From positions 300,499-364,498 of the forward strand of contig NZ_JNLC01000016.1 of the NCBI RefSeq assembly GCF_000702305.1: a stretch of 64,000 nt of DNA, written 5' to 3'. Every line of letters begins with the position of its first letter. Position 1 is the first letter of the stretch. Positions 28,347 through 36,961 of this stretch are shown here, one piece after another. Source of the DNA: Allobosea sp. 117 (GTDB lineage Bacteria; Pseudomonadota; Alphaproteobacteria; Rhizobiales; Xanthobacteraceae). Made by a program: the position numbers and the translations under genes. The notes under the pieces were generated by a model, which searched no databases, was not told the origin of the DNA, and saw nothing but the letters and a program-made list of their open reading frames with translations.

Positions 28347-29949
28347 TGTCGGCGAAGGCGATGCCGGGCCAACGGTCGCCGGTATAGCCCACCATGAAGG
28401 CCGACGAGGCGAGGAACACCGGATCGCCATCGAGGTCCTCGGCGATGGAGGAACGGTTCGCGGTCGCGAAGTCCTCAAGCTTCTTCTTGTCCTCGCTGGA
28501 GACCCAGCGGGCGAGTTGGAACTCGCTCATGTCGAAGCCGATATCGAGGCCGTATTCGGCGGAGAGCCGGTTCTTCAGCACGTCGAGCTGCAGCGGACCG
28601 ACAACGCCGACCAGCGCCGGCGAGCCGTCGGCCGGACGGAACACCTGCACGACGCCCTCCTCCGCCATCTCCTGCAGCGCCTGCTTCAGCTTCTTCGCCT
28701 TCATCGCGTCGGCGAGCTTCACGCGGCGCAGTATCTCGGGGGCAAAGCTCGGCACGCCGACGAAATTCAGCTCCTCGCCCTCGGTGAGCGTGTCGCCAAT
28801 GCGCAGGCTTCCGTGGTTCGGGATGCCCACCACGTCGCCAGCATAGGCCTCCTCGGCCAGCGCACGGTCCTGCGCGAAGAAGAACTGCGGAGTGGCGAGG
28901 CTCATCTGCTTGCCGGTGCGCACCAGCTTCGCCTTCATGCCGCGCGTGAGCTTTCCGGAGCAAAGCCTTGCAAAAGCGATGCGATCCCGGTGGTTCGGGT
29001 CCATGTTGGCCTGGATCTTAAAGACGAAGGCCGACATGCGCGGCTCCTCGGCCTCCACCCGCCGGCCGGCTGCCTCCTGCGCGCGGGGGCTCGGGGCGTT
29101 GGCGCCAAGGCCGTCCAGCAGATCGCCGACACCGAAATTGCGCAGCGCCGAGCCGAAATAGACCGGGGTCAGGTGCCCTTCGCGGAAGGCGTCGAGGTCG
29201 AACGGATTGCACGCCTCGCGCACAAGGGAGAGTTCCTCGCTGGTCGCCTGCGCATCGACACCCGGAGCCAGCTTCGCGATGGCGGCCGGATCGGCCGGAT
29301 CGATCTCGTCGGACAGCGGTGAGTGCTTGCCGTCCGGATCGAGCAGGCGCACGCGGTTGCGCGCGAGGTCGAAGGTGCCGGCGAAATCGCGGCCACGCCC
29401 GATCGGCCAGGTCATCGGCGCGGTGTCGAGCGCCAGCGTCTTCTCGATCTCGTCGAGCAGATCGAACGGATCGCGGGTCTCGCGGTCCATCTTGTTGATG
29501 AAGGTGAGGATCGGGATGTCGCGCAGCCGGCACACCTCGAACAGCTTTCGGGTACGCGCCTCGATGCCTTTCGCCGCGTCGATCACCATCACGGCGGAGT
29601 CGACGGCGGTCAGCGTGCGGTAGGTGTCCTCGGAGAAGTCCTCGTGGCCCGGCGTGTCGAGCAGGTTGTAGACAAGGCCCTCATACTCGAACGTCATCAC
29701 CGAGGTGACGACGGAGATGCCGCGCTCGCGCTCGATCGCCATCCAGTCCGAGCGGGTGTTGCGCCGCTCCGCCTTGGCCTTGACCTGCCCGGCGAGTTGG
29801 ATCGCGCCGCCGAACAGCAGCAGCTTCTCGGTCAGCGTGGTCTTGCCGGCGTCCGGGTGCGAGATGATCGCGAAGGTACGCCGCCGCGCCACTTCGCGGG
29901 CGAGCGGGGAGGAAGGCGTATCGAGTGCAAGCGGGGCGGTCGCGTCCAT
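28318..29949 (-). CDS. prfC: Peptide chain release factor 3
   Basis: A translational GTPase that recycles RF1/RF2 after termination. G1 loop AIISHPDAGKTTLTEK, G2 region RGISVVTSVM, G3 DTPGHEDFSEDTYR, G4 NKMDRE. The insertion IQLAGQVKAKAERRNTRSDWM after G1 is typical of RF3 rather than EF-G. The start at ATG 29949 gives a 543-residue protein, close to the 529 of E. coli; an upstream GTG/ATG at 30039 or 30027 would add up to 30 residues without family similarity. Its 3' end overlaps the diguanylate cyclase gene. Confidence 0.94.
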   Translation of the reverse strand: MDATAPLALDTPSSPLAREVARRRTFAIISHPDAGKTTLTEKLLLFGGAIQLAGQVKAKAERRNTRSDWMAIERERGISVVTSVMTFEYEGLVYNLLDTPGHEDFSEDTYRTLTAVDSAVMVIDAAKGIEARTRKLFEVCRLRDIPILTFINKMDRETRDPFDLLDEIEKTLALDTAPMTWPIGRGRDFAGTFDLARNRVRLLDPDGKHSPLSDEIDPADPAAIAKLAPGVDAQATSEELSLVREACNPFDLDAFREGHLTPVYFGSALRNFGVGDLLDGLGANAPSPRAQEAAGRRVEAEEPRMSAFVFKIQANMDPNHRDRIAFARLCSGKLTRGMKAKLVRTGKQMSLATPQFFFAQDRALAEEAYAGDVVGIPNHGSLRIGDTLTEGEELNFVGVPSFAPEILRRVKLADAMKAKKLKQALQEMAEEGVVQVFRPADGSPALVGVVGPLQLDVLKNRLSAEYGLDIGFDMSEFQLARWVSSEDKKKLEDFATANRSSIAEDLDGDPVFLASSAFMVGYTGDRWPGIAFADIKDVKKAAA

Positions 29950-30052
29950 GCGGGCGGATGTGGCAGGGATGGCCCGCGAGATCAAGGGCGGCGGCGCATC
30001 CGCCACCACCATCTGGCGTGCAATCATATTGACATACACGCATGTGTAGCAT

Positions 30053-30073
30053 CCCCTATTACCTTAGGGGAGG
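30053..30073 (+). promoter_or_regulatory. Leader hairpin overlapping a Shine-Dalgarno
   Basis: CCCCTA (30053-30058) pairs with TAGGGG (30065-30070) around a 6-base loop. The right arm forms the first part of the strong Shine-Dalgarno GGGGAGG (30067-30073), which lies 6 bases before the ATG at 30080. Folding would hide the ribosome site. A TTGACA at 30029-30034 may be the -35 of the promoter, but no -10 at normal spacing is clear. Confidence 0.4.
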
Positions 30074-30079
30074 TAGCCC

Positions 30080-31201
30080 ATGCGCATCGCATCCTTCAAT
30101 GTGGAGAACATGTTCGAACGTGCCCGCGCGCTCAACCAGGAGAGCTGGAGCGAGGGACGCCCGATCCTCGAATTGTTCTCAAAGTTGAACGCCCTGCTCA
30201 GCGAGCCGGTCTACACCGACGCCATCAAGCAGAAGATCGCCGCCCTGCTGATCGATGCCGGCCTCGAGAAGAAGGATGACGGCGAATTCGTCATGCTGCG
30301 GCAGAACCACGGCAAGCTGCTGAAGCGCCCGCAGACCGGTGGCATCCAGATCGTGGCCGACGGACGGGAGAGCTGGATCGGCTGGATCGAGTTGAAGAAG
30401 GAAGCGGTGAATGAGCGCGCGACCCGCAACACCGCGCGTGTCATCGCCGATGTCGCCGCCGACATCCTCGGCGTCATCGAGGCGGAGAACCGCGTCGCGC
30501 TCCGTCATTTCAACACCGCCGTGCTGGAGGCACACTGGCACTTCGCCTATCGGCACGTCATGCTGATCGACGGCAATGACGACCGCGGGATCGACGTCGG
30601 CGTCATGACGCGGCCCGGCTTTCCCATCGAAATGATGCGCAGCCACGTCGATGCGACGGATGAGGCGGGCGAGCGCATCTTCCGGCGCGACTGCCCGGAG
30701 TTCGCCATCCGCCTGCCGGGCGGCCAGCGGCTCTGGCTGCTGGTCAACCACTTCAAGAGCAAGGGCTACGGCTCGCAGAGCTCCTCGAACGAAACACGCC
30801 GCAAGGAGGCCGCCGAGGTGGCGGCCATCTATGGCCGGCTACGCGATGCCGGCGAAGACCTGGTCGCGGTCGTCGGCGATCTCAACGACACTCCGCCGGA
30901 CGAGGAACGCGATCCGTTGACGCCGCTCCTTTCGGCAACGGACCTCAGGGACGTCAGCGCCCACTCCAACTATGTGAATGACGGTCACCCCGGCACCTAT
31001 GGGGGCGCCACCGCTTCCGGCAAGATCGACTACATCCTGCTGTCTCCGGCTCTGTTCGCGCGGGTGACCGGAGCAGGCGTCTGGCGCAAGGGCGCGTGGC
31101 CCGGCGTGCGCCCACGCAAATGGGAGGTCTATGAGGATATCGAGAAGCCGATCCACGCCGCCTCGGACCACGCGGCGATATGGGCCGACATCGACATCTG
31201 A
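30080..31201 (+). CDS. Endonuclease/exonuclease/phosphatase family protein
   Basis: A 373-residue metal-dependent phosphodiesterase of the EEP superfamily (DNase I-like fold). Signature motifs in order: the catalytic Asn-Glu near the start (ASFNVENMFER), Glu in VIEAENRVAL, VNHFKSKGYG, VVGDLNDTPPDEE, and the C-terminal SDHAAIWADIDI. No signal peptide or extra domain is visible, so it is probably cytoplasmic. The substrate could be DNA, a phospholipid or a nucleotide; nothing near it tells. Its Shine-Dalgarno sits in a small hairpin (see 30053-30073). Confidence 0.85.
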   Translation: MRIASFNVENMFERARALNQESWSEGRPILELFSKLNALLSEPVYTDAIKQKIAALLIDAGLEKKDDGEFVMLRQNHGKLLKRPQTGGIQIVADGRESWIGWIELKKEAVNERATRNTARVIADVAADILGVIEAENRVALRHFNTAVLEAHWHFAYRHVMLIDGNDDRGIDVGVMTRPGFPIEMMRSHVDATDEAGERIFRRDCPEFAIRLPGGQRLWLLVNHFKSKGYGSQSSSNETRRKEAAEVAAIYGRLRDAGEDLVAVVGDLNDTPPDEERDPLTPLLSATDLRDVSAHSNYVNDGHPGTYGGATASGKIDYILLSPALFARVTGAGVWRKGAWPGVRPRKWEVYEDIEKPIHAASDHAAIWADIDI

Positions 31202-31210
31202 ACCCGACAC

Positions 31211-31567
31211 TCACCGCCCGGCCGGCAGTTCCGCCTCGTAGATGTCAGGCTTGAAGCCGACAAGGATGCGGTTGCCGAGGTCGAGCACAGGACGCTTGAT
31301 CATCGAGGGCTGGGCGAGCATCAGGGCGATCGCCTTGTCGGCGTCGATACTGGTCTTGTCCGCCTCGGGCAGCGCGCGGAAGGTGGTGCCGGCGCGGTTC
31401 AGCAGCAGCTCCCAGCCGACCTGCTTGGCCCATGCCTTGAGGTGCGCCTTGTCGATGCCCTCGGCCTTGTAGTCGTGGAAGGCGTAGGCGATGCCGCGCC
31501 CGTCGAGCCAGGCGCGCGCCTTCTTCATCGTGTCGCAGTTCTTGATGCCGTAGATGGTGATGCTCAC
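31211..31567 (-). CDS. ArsC/Spx family reductase-like protein
   Basis: A 118-residue thioredoxin-fold protein of the ArsC family, YffB branch. It has ITIYGIKNCDTMKKARAWLDGRGI at the N-terminus with one Cys at residue 11; there is no CxxC partner. The LLNRAGTTFRALPE segment and C-terminal RPVLDLGNRILVGFKPDIYE (the family's conserved R-P motif) are present. YffB-type proteins may be glutathione-dependent thiol reductases. Arsenate reduction is not implied because no ars genes are nearby. Convergent with the nuclease-family gene, 9 bases apart. Confidence 0.85.
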   Translation of the reverse strand: MSITIYGIKNCDTMKKARAWLDGRGIAYAFHDYKAEGIDKAHLKAWAKQVGWELLLNRAGTTFRALPEADKTSIDADKAIALMLAQPSMIKRPVLDLGNRILVGFKPDIYEAELPAGR

Positions 31568-31613
31568 GCGACGGTCCCCGGGCGGCTCTTAAGAATCGGC
31601 CGGCCGCAGATGA

Positions 31614-32402
31614 TCACAGCCGCTCGATGAGCGCCATGGCCGCCGCCGGGTTGCGGACCTTGAAGCCGCTGATCACGTAGAGAAAGACCTCGTGCTGCTT
31701 GCCCTTGTCCTCCGCGGGCAGCGCCACCGCAGGAAGGTCCGGCGGAACCTCCCCCTTCTCCCACGCCTGCGCCCGCTTGACCCAGCCATCGAGCGCCTTC
31801 GCGCCATAGCCGAGCGGCTCCTCCTCGCTGGTGCCCATGATCCGCGCATAGACGAAGGGCGCGGTGACGTCAGGGATCAACGGGAATTCGGAATCGCCCG
31901 CCGCCACCACGGCGACGCCGTATTCCCGCGCCAGCGCCACGCAATCCGGCGCCTTGAAGCTGTCGTGGCGCACCTCGACCGCATGGCGGATCGGCAGGCC
32001 GTCGACCTCCTTCGGCAGCAGCTTGAGGAAGCCCTCGAAATCAGCCGGATCGAATTTCTTGGTCGCCATGAACTGCCAGTTCACCGGGCCGAGCTTCTCC
32101 TTCAGCTCGGTGACGCCACTCGCGAAGAAGCGGTCGATCGACTCGCCAGCCTCCGCCAGTACGCGGCGGTTGGTGGCGAAGCGCGGGCCCTTGAGGGTGA
32201 AGACGAAGCCGTCCGGCGTCTCCGCGCGCCATTTGGCGAAGCTCTCCGGCTTCTGCGAGCCGTAATAGGTGCCGTTGATCTCGATCGAGGTGAGCTTGCG
32301 GCTCATGAATTCGAGCTCGCGCTTCTGCGCGAGCCCGTCGGGGTAGAAGGCGCCGCGCCAGGGCTCGAAGGTCCAGCCGCCGACGCCGATCCTGATGGTC
32401 AT
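31614..32402 (-). CDS. DUF72 (YecE-like) protein
   Basis: A 262-residue TIM-barrel-like protein of the DUF72/YecE family, whose function is not established. Family markers: IRIGVGGWTFEPWRGAFYP at the N-terminus, TSIEINGTYYGSQKPESFAKW, FVFTLKGPRFATNRR, and HAVEVRHDSFKAPD. It is complete and of normal length. No operon partner is clear, as arsC-like starts 46 bases beyond its stop. Confidence 0.86.
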   Translation of the reverse strand: MTIRIGVGGWTFEPWRGAFYPDGLAQKRELEFMSRKLTSIEINGTYYGSQKPESFAKWRAETPDGFVFTLKGPRFATNRRVLAEAGESIDRFFASGVTELKEKLGPVNWQFMATKKFDPADFEGFLKLLPKEVDGLPIRHAVEVRHDSFKAPDCVALAREYGVAVVAAGDSEFPLIPDVTAPFVYARIMGTSEEEPLGYGAKALDGWVKRAQAWEKGEVPPDLPAVALPAEDKGKQHEVFLYVISGFKVRNPAAAMALIERL

Positions 32403-32419
32403 GGCTTCACCTCGTCCGT

Positions 32420-32451
32420 TCCGATCCCGGCGCGCACCTTACCGGATCGGA
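32420..32451 (-). terminator. 8-bp inverted repeat after tctA
   Basis: TCCGATCC (32420-32427) and GGATCGGA (32444-32451) flank 16 bases in the 66-base gap after the tctA stop. It could end the tctCBA transcript; no U-tract is seen. Confidence 0.35.
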
Positions 32452-32468
32452 CGGGATGAGCCAGCCGC

Positions 32469-33986
32469 TCACACCTTGGAGGGGTTGCCTCCCATCTTCG
32501 CGTGCTCGCCTTCGCTGCGACGGCTGCGGAAGTTCTGCAGCAGCGGCAGCACGAAAACGATCAGGGCGCTGACGAGGCAGAAGGCCGCGATCGGGCTGGT
32601 GTAGAACACCGCCGGATCGTCGCCCGACATCACCAGCGCCCGGCGGAAGTTCGATTCCATCATGTAGCCGAGCACGAGGGCGAGCACGATCGGCGCCGGC
32701 TCGATCTCCACCTTCGACAGGAGATAGCCGACGATGCCGAAGGCGACCGCGATCGATACCGCAAACATGTCGTTGGACTCGGAGAAGACACCGAGCAGAC
32801 AGGTCGCGCAGACCATCGCAGTCACCACGCCGGCGGGAATGGTCGTCAGCCGCACCCAGAGCCGCGAGCCGAACAGGCCGAGTGCCACCATGAAGGGCAT
32901 GCCGACCAGCAGCGCGATGTAGATCGAATAGGGAATCTCGGGGTGCTGGGTGAAGATCAGCGGGCCTGGGCGGACACCTTGGATGGCGAGCGCGCCGACC
33001 AGCACCGCCGTGCTCGCCTTGCCGGGAATGCCCAGCGCCAGCATCGGTGCCAGCGCACCCGGCATGCAGGCGTTGTTGGCGGTCTCGGCGGCCACCACGC
33101 CCTCCGGATTGCCCTTGCCGAAGGTCTGGGGCGACTTCGACAGGCGCTTCTGCAGCGAATAGGCGGTGATCGAGGCGATGGTGGCGCCGGCGCCCGGAAT
33201 GACGCCGAGGATGTAGCCGACGAAGGTCGAGCGGATCACGTTGCCGGTATGCGGCTTGAGCAGGCCGAACTGCGCGGAGAGGCCCGGCAGGTCCTTGAGC
33301 GGGGTGGTCTGGTCGCCGCGGGTCTCGAGCATCTTCAGCACTTCGGAGAGGCCGAACAGCCCGATCAGCGCCGCGACGAAGGGAATGCCGCCGAGCAGAC
33401 CGTCGGAGACGACATAGCGCATGATGCCGTCGACCGGATCGGTGCCGATGGTGGTGAGCAGCAGGCCGAACAGCAGCGCGATGATCCCGCGCAGCACCGA
33501 ATGGCCGGCCAGCGTCGAGATGAGGCTGAGACCGAGCACGGCGAGGGCGAAATACTCCGCCGGGCCGAAGGCGAGCGCGATCTTCGTCATCCACGCCACG
33601 GTGAAGATCAGCATGATGGTGGAGAGCACGGAGCCGACCGCTGAGCCGAGGATCGACAGGGTGAGCGCCTGCCCAGCCTCGCCGCGCTCGCGCATCGGGT
33701 AGCCGTCGAGCGCGGTGATGGCGGAGGACGGCTCGCCCGGCGTGTTGACGAGGATCGCCGGTATCGCGCCGGAATATTCCGAAGCCATGTAGAGCGAGAC
33801 CAGCATCACCACCGAGACCACCGGATCGAGGCCGAAGGTGAAGGGGATGAGCAGAGCCATGCCGACGCCGGCGGAAAGGCCTGGCAGCGCGCCGACGACA
33901 TAGCCGATCACCACGCCGCCGAGCAGCCCGGCCATGACCTGCCAGGACGAGAAGGCGGAAAGACCGGCGAGAAATCCGTCCCACAT
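32469..33986 (-). CDS. tctA: Tripartite tricarboxylate transporter large permease TctA
   Basis: The large membrane subunit of a TTT secondary carboxylate transporter. The 505-residue protein has about 12 membrane segments. Family signatures include VGALPGLSAGVGMALLIPFTFGLDP near the N-terminus, AILVNTPGEPSSAITALDGYPM, and in the second half a repeat-like VIPGAGATIASITAYSLQKRL and LGIPGKASTAVLVGAL. The two related halves are typical of TctA. It is third in the tctC-tctB-tctA run (9 bases after tctB) beside a carboxylic-acid catabolic island. Confidence 0.93.
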   Translation of the reverse strand: MWDGFLAGLSAFSSWQVMAGLLGGVVIGYVVGALPGLSAGVGMALLIPFTFGLDPVVSVVMLVSLYMASEYSGAIPAILVNTPGEPSSAITALDGYPMRERGEAGQALTLSILGSAVGSVLSTIMLIFTVAWMTKIALAFGPAEYFALAVLGLSLISTLAGHSVLRGIIALLFGLLLTTIGTDPVDGIMRYVVSDGLLGGIPFVAALIGLFGLSEVLKMLETRGDQTTPLKDLPGLSAQFGLLKPHTGNVIRSTFVGYILGVIPGAGATIASITAYSLQKRLSKSPQTFGKGNPEGVVAAETANNACMPGALAPMLALGIPGKASTAVLVGALAIQGVRPGPLIFTQHPEIPYSIYIALLVGMPFMVALGLFGSRLWVRLTTIPAGVVTAMVCATCLLGVFSESNDMFAVSIAVAFGIVGYLLSKVEIEPAPIVLALVLGYMMESNFRRALVMSGDDPAVFYTSPIAAFCLVSALIVFVLPLLQNFRSRRSEGEHAKMGGNPSKV

Positions 33987-33995
33987 ATCAGAACC

Positions 33996-34508
33996 TCACG
34001 GCAGCGGGATCGACAGGATCATCTCGAAGACGACCTTGCTGAAGACGAGGAAGCCGGCGACATAGGCGACGATGCGCAGCGGGCTGCGGCAGTCGGCGAC
34101 CCAGAGCAGCGCCGCCATGAACAGGGCCATCGCCGGGTAGTAGCCGATGTGGGACATCGCCGGCGGGAAGGCGATCAGCAGCGCCATCCCCATGGCGACT
34201 CGCGCCGGACGGCCGATGCAGAGCATCTCCTGCGTATCGCCGCGCGCCAGACGCAGCACGGCGTTGGCGAAGAGGATCAGGGACGCGACGCCGAGCAGCA
34301 GCGCGATGCCGCGCGGAAAATCGGCGGCGCCGACGCCGAAGCCGCCATTGTCGATCTCGCCGCCGAGCACCCAGAACAGGCCCGCAAAGGCGAACAGCGC
34401 GGCGCCGGCGACGAGATCGCCGATCTCCATGCGGCATTCGAAGGGTGGGGCGTCATCCGCGGCAACATTGCATCGCGCGGCGGACGGATCGAGGGAGGGA
34501 CCGGACAT
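33996..34508 (-). CDS. tctB: Tripartite tricarboxylate transporter small permease TctB
   Basis: The 170-residue small membrane subunit of a TTT system. Four hydrophobic segments are visible: LVAGAALFAFAGLFWVLGG, ALLLGVASLILFANAVL, MALLIAFPPAMSHIGYYPAMALFMAALLWV and VAYVAGFLVFSKVVFEMILSIPLP. The last matches the conserved TctB end. The gene lies 68 bases after tctC and 9 bases before tctA. Confidence 0.88.
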   Translation of the reverse strand: MSGPSLDPSAARCNVAADDAPPFECRMEIGDLVAGAALFAFAGLFWVLGGEIDNGGFGVGAADFPRGIALLLGVASLILFANAVLRLARGDTQEMLCIGRPARVAMGMALLIAFPPAMSHIGYYPAMALFMAALLWVADCRSPLRIVAYVAGFLVFSKVVFEMILSIPLP

Positions 34509-34576
34509 GGGAGGCCTCCTGTTTTAGCGAGAGAGGGAGGCAAGGCCGGGCGTGCCCGACCCTGCCGACAAAGCCG

Positions 34577-35548
34577 TCAGCGCGTGAGTTCGAGCGCTTC
34601 CATCCACTGCTTGGTGATCTTGTCCTGCTTCTCCGCGTCGGCGGTGAAGTCCTTGGGACCGAGATAGGCGGGAACCAGGCTCGACTCCGTGATGTAGGCC
34701 TTGAGCTCGGGGGTCTCGAGCGCCTTCTTCACGGCATCGGCGAGCTTCGCCTTGACGTCGTCGGGCATGCCCTTCGGGCCGATGATCCCGCGCATCTGCT
34801 GCCATGAGGTGTCGGCGTTGTAGCCGAGCTCCTTCAGCGTCGGCGCATTCGGGAACTGCGGCACGCGCTGGTCGGCCATCACCGCGATGACGCGGAGATT
34901 GCCGGCGTCGACATGCGTCTTGACGAGATCGACATAGGCGATCGCCGCCTCGGCATGGCCGCCGAGCGTGGCGGTCACCGCGTCACCGACGCTGTCATAG
35001 GGCACCCAGCGCACCTTCTTGCTGTCGACGCCGGCGGCCTTGGCCATGATCTCCCAGGCGAAATGGCCGCCCGAGCCGCGCACGAAGCCAGCCATGACCA
35101 CATTGCCCGGCCGCTCGTTGGAGGCGGCGATGAGATCCTTCATCGACTGGATCTTGCTATCCTTGTTGACGACGATCAGGTACGGCTCGTTCACCAGCCG
35201 GGCGATCCAGTCGAAGCTGTCGATCTTGTACTGCTTCAGCGTCTGGTTGAACGCGCCGATATGGGTGCTGGTGACGGCCCCGATGGTGTAGCCGTCGGGC
35301 TTCGCCGCGGCGAGGTCGGAAAGCTGCGCGGCACCGCGCCCGCCGGCCTTGTTCTCGACCACCAGCGGCACACCGAGGGTCTTCTCCATGGCGATGGCGA
35401 GCTTCCGCGCCATCACGTCGGTCGCGCCGCCCGGCGAGACGTGGAGGATGTAGCGGATCGGCTTGTCCGGATAGTCCGCCTGCGCGGCACCGGCGAAACC
35501 CAGCACGGCCGCGGCAAGCGCCGCCGTTCGAAGCAGCCTCGTGATCAT
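34577..35548 (-). CDS. tctC: Tripartite tricarboxylate transporter substrate-binding protein (Bug/TctC)
   Basis: The periplasmic solute receptor of the TTT system, family Bug. The signal peptide is ITRLLRTAALAAAVLGFAGAAQA, cut before DYPDKPIR. The carboxylate-binding loop HVSPGGATDVMARKLA, KAGGRGAAQLSDLAAAKPDGYTIG and the later PYDSVGDAVTATLGGHAEAA are family features. Ligands of this family are mostly carboxylates and aromatic acids; the exact one cannot be read from sequence. First gene of the tctCBA run; it is divergent from the enolase-family gene across a 306-base region that holds an operator-like site (35765-35786). Confidence 0.92.
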   Translation of the reverse strand: MITRLLRTAALAAAVLGFAGAAQADYPDKPIRYILHVSPGGATDVMARKLAIAMEKTLGVPLVVENKAGGRGAAQLSDLAAAKPDGYTIGAVTSTHIGAFNQTLKQYKIDSFDWIARLVNEPYLIVVNKDSKIQSMKDLIAASNERPGNVVMAGFVRGSGGHFAWEIMAKAAGVDSKKVRWVPYDSVGDAVTATLGGHAEAAIAYVDLVKTHVDAGNLRVIAVMADQRVPQFPNAPTLKELGYNADTSWQQMRGIIGPKGMPDDVKAKLADAVKKALETPELKAYITESSLVPAYLGPKDFTADAEKQDKITKQWMEALELTR

Positions 35549-35764
35549 TGGTCGTTCTCCCTAGGGTCCGGCCCCGCTCTTCGCGGTGTTCCGTCATTGG
35601 CTACGCGATCGTCCGACAACTCCCGACACTCTTCCGAGATGCGCCCCTGGCGTTCGAAGGCGCATGCCGAAATTCCATGGGTCCCTTTTGAAGCCGCACC
35701 GTTTGGCGGTTTGGGCGGGTCTTCGAATGCGAGGAACTCAAGCTCGTTGCGGAGCTTATGAGTT

Positions 35765-35786
35765 TGTAGTAGCAATAGCAACAACT
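35765..35786. promoter_or_regulatory. Operator-like site 1, upstream of the enolase-family gene
   Basis: TGTAGTAG and CAACAACT flank the 6-base spacer CAATAG. It matches the palindrome at 43303-43324 at 18 of 22 positions, including the spacer core CAATA. It lies 68 bases before the ATG of the enolase-family gene and 217 bases before tctC, in AT-rich DNA. The rest of the 35549-35854 gap shows no gene. A likely binding site for the TrmB-type regulator encoded at 40737-41609 (inference). Confidence 0.62.
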
Positions 35787-35854
35787 AATCTACGGAGACT
35801 GAACTCCGCACCTTTTGCGGCATCAAGAACCGCCACCATCTCAGGGAAAACGCC

Positions 35855-36931
35855 ATGCCCACCTTGCAGCGAATCGTGCTCCGGCGCCTGCGGCTGCCGC
35901 TGATCCGCCCCTATCGGCTGTCCTACCGGACTTTCGACGAGTTCGAGCCCTATCTCGTCGAGGTCGAGGACAGCGACGGGCGCTCCGGCTTCGCCGATGC
36001 ACATATCTCTCCGGGTTCGAGTTCGGAGACACGCGAGGGCGGCTGGACGTTCTGCCTCAGCAAGATGGCGGAGATGATCGGGCGCACGCCGGAAGAGGCG
36101 AAGGCGCTCGTCCTGAAGGACTTCGAGACGAGCAAGGTCGCCTCGACCGCCCTTGTGACCGCCATTGAGGTGATGGAGGGCAGCAGCCTGATCGACGTCG
36201 AGGACGCCCGGCCGCAACCGCTCCTCACGCCCATCAACTCGACCGATCTCGCCGCCATTCCCGCCGAGGTGGAGGGCTGGCTGAAGGAGGGTTTCCGCAC
36301 CTTCAAGGTCAAGGTGGGTAAGGATGTCGAGGCCGATCTGGCGCGTGTCGCAGCCGTGCAGAAGGCCGCCGCCGGACGCGCCACGCTCCGGCTCGACGCC
36401 AATCGCGCCTATTCGCGCGAACAGGGCATCGCCTTCGCCTCGCGGCTCGATCCGGAAGGCATCGAGCTGTTCGAGCAGCCCTGTGACTCCTATGACTGGG
36501 ACTCGAACGCGGCGGTGGCCGCCGCTTCTACCGTGCCGCTGATGCTCGACGAGCCGATCTGCACGCTGGAAGACATCGCGCACGCCGCCGACATCGAAGG
36601 CGTCGCCTTCTGCAAGCTGAAGCTGAAGCGTTTCGGTGGCCTGCAGCGGCTGGCCGACGGCCTCAATGCGGTGCGCGCCAACGGCATGAGGCCGGTGCTG
36701 GGCGACGGTCTCGGCAGCGAGATCCATAGCTGGCTAGAGGCCTGCGTGGCGCTCGACACGGTCGACAATGCCGGCGAGTTCAACGGCTTCCTCAAGCCGC
36801 ACAAGGGGCTGTTCGAGAACCCCCTACCCTTCGAGGACGGCGCCATCCGCATGCCGGCCGGCTATCGCCCGAAGCTCGACCGCGCCGAGGTCGAGAACGC
36901 CACCACGGCGATCCACGAAGTCGCCATCTGA
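35855..36931 (+). CDS. Enolase-superfamily (mandelate racemase/muconate lactonizing) enzyme
   Basis: A 358-residue enolase-superfamily protein. The N-terminal capping domain carries RPYRLSYRTFDEFEPYLVEVE. The TIM barrel has the K-x-K acid/base motif FKVKVGKD, and metal ligands in LRLDANRAY (Asp), ELFEQP (Glu) and LMLDEPI (Asp/Glu). CKLKLKRFGG and GDGLGSEI, the opposite-face base region, follow. The whole catalytic set is present, so an active racemase, dehydratase or cycloisomerase is expected, acting on a carboxylate by proton abstraction. Which substrate is unknown. It heads the plus-strand run enolase-carboxyltransferase-acyl-CoA synthetase and is preceded by operator site 1. Confidence 0.87.
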   Translation: MPTLQRIVLRRLRLPLIRPYRLSYRTFDEFEPYLVEVEDSDGRSGFADAHISPGSSSETREGGWTFCLSKMAEMIGRTPEEAKALVLKDFETSKVASTALVTAIEVMEGSSLIDVEDARPQPLLTPINSTDLAAIPAEVEGWLKEGFRTFKVKVGKDVEADLARVAAVQKAAAGRATLRLDANRAYSREQGIAFASRLDPEGIELFEQPCDSYDWDSNAAVAAASTVPLMLDEPICTLEDIAHAADIEGVAFCKLKLKRFGGLQRLADGLNAVRANGMRPVLGDGLGSEIHSWLEACVALDTVDNAGEFNGFLKPHKGLFENPLPFEDGAIRMPAGYRPKLDRAEVENATTAIHEVAI

Positions 36932-36961
36932 ACGGCCCTGCGAACAAGGACGAGAAACGAC

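Noticed and set aside
30035..30048. TACAC/GTGTA short inverted repeat before the nuclease-family gene
   Set aside because: Arms are only 5 bp with a 4-base loop; weaker than the hairpin at 30053-30070 next to it.
31211..31567. Arsenate resistance function for the ArsC-like protein
   Set aside because: No arsR, arsB or acr3 nearby and the protein has the YffB-type sequence with a single Cys.
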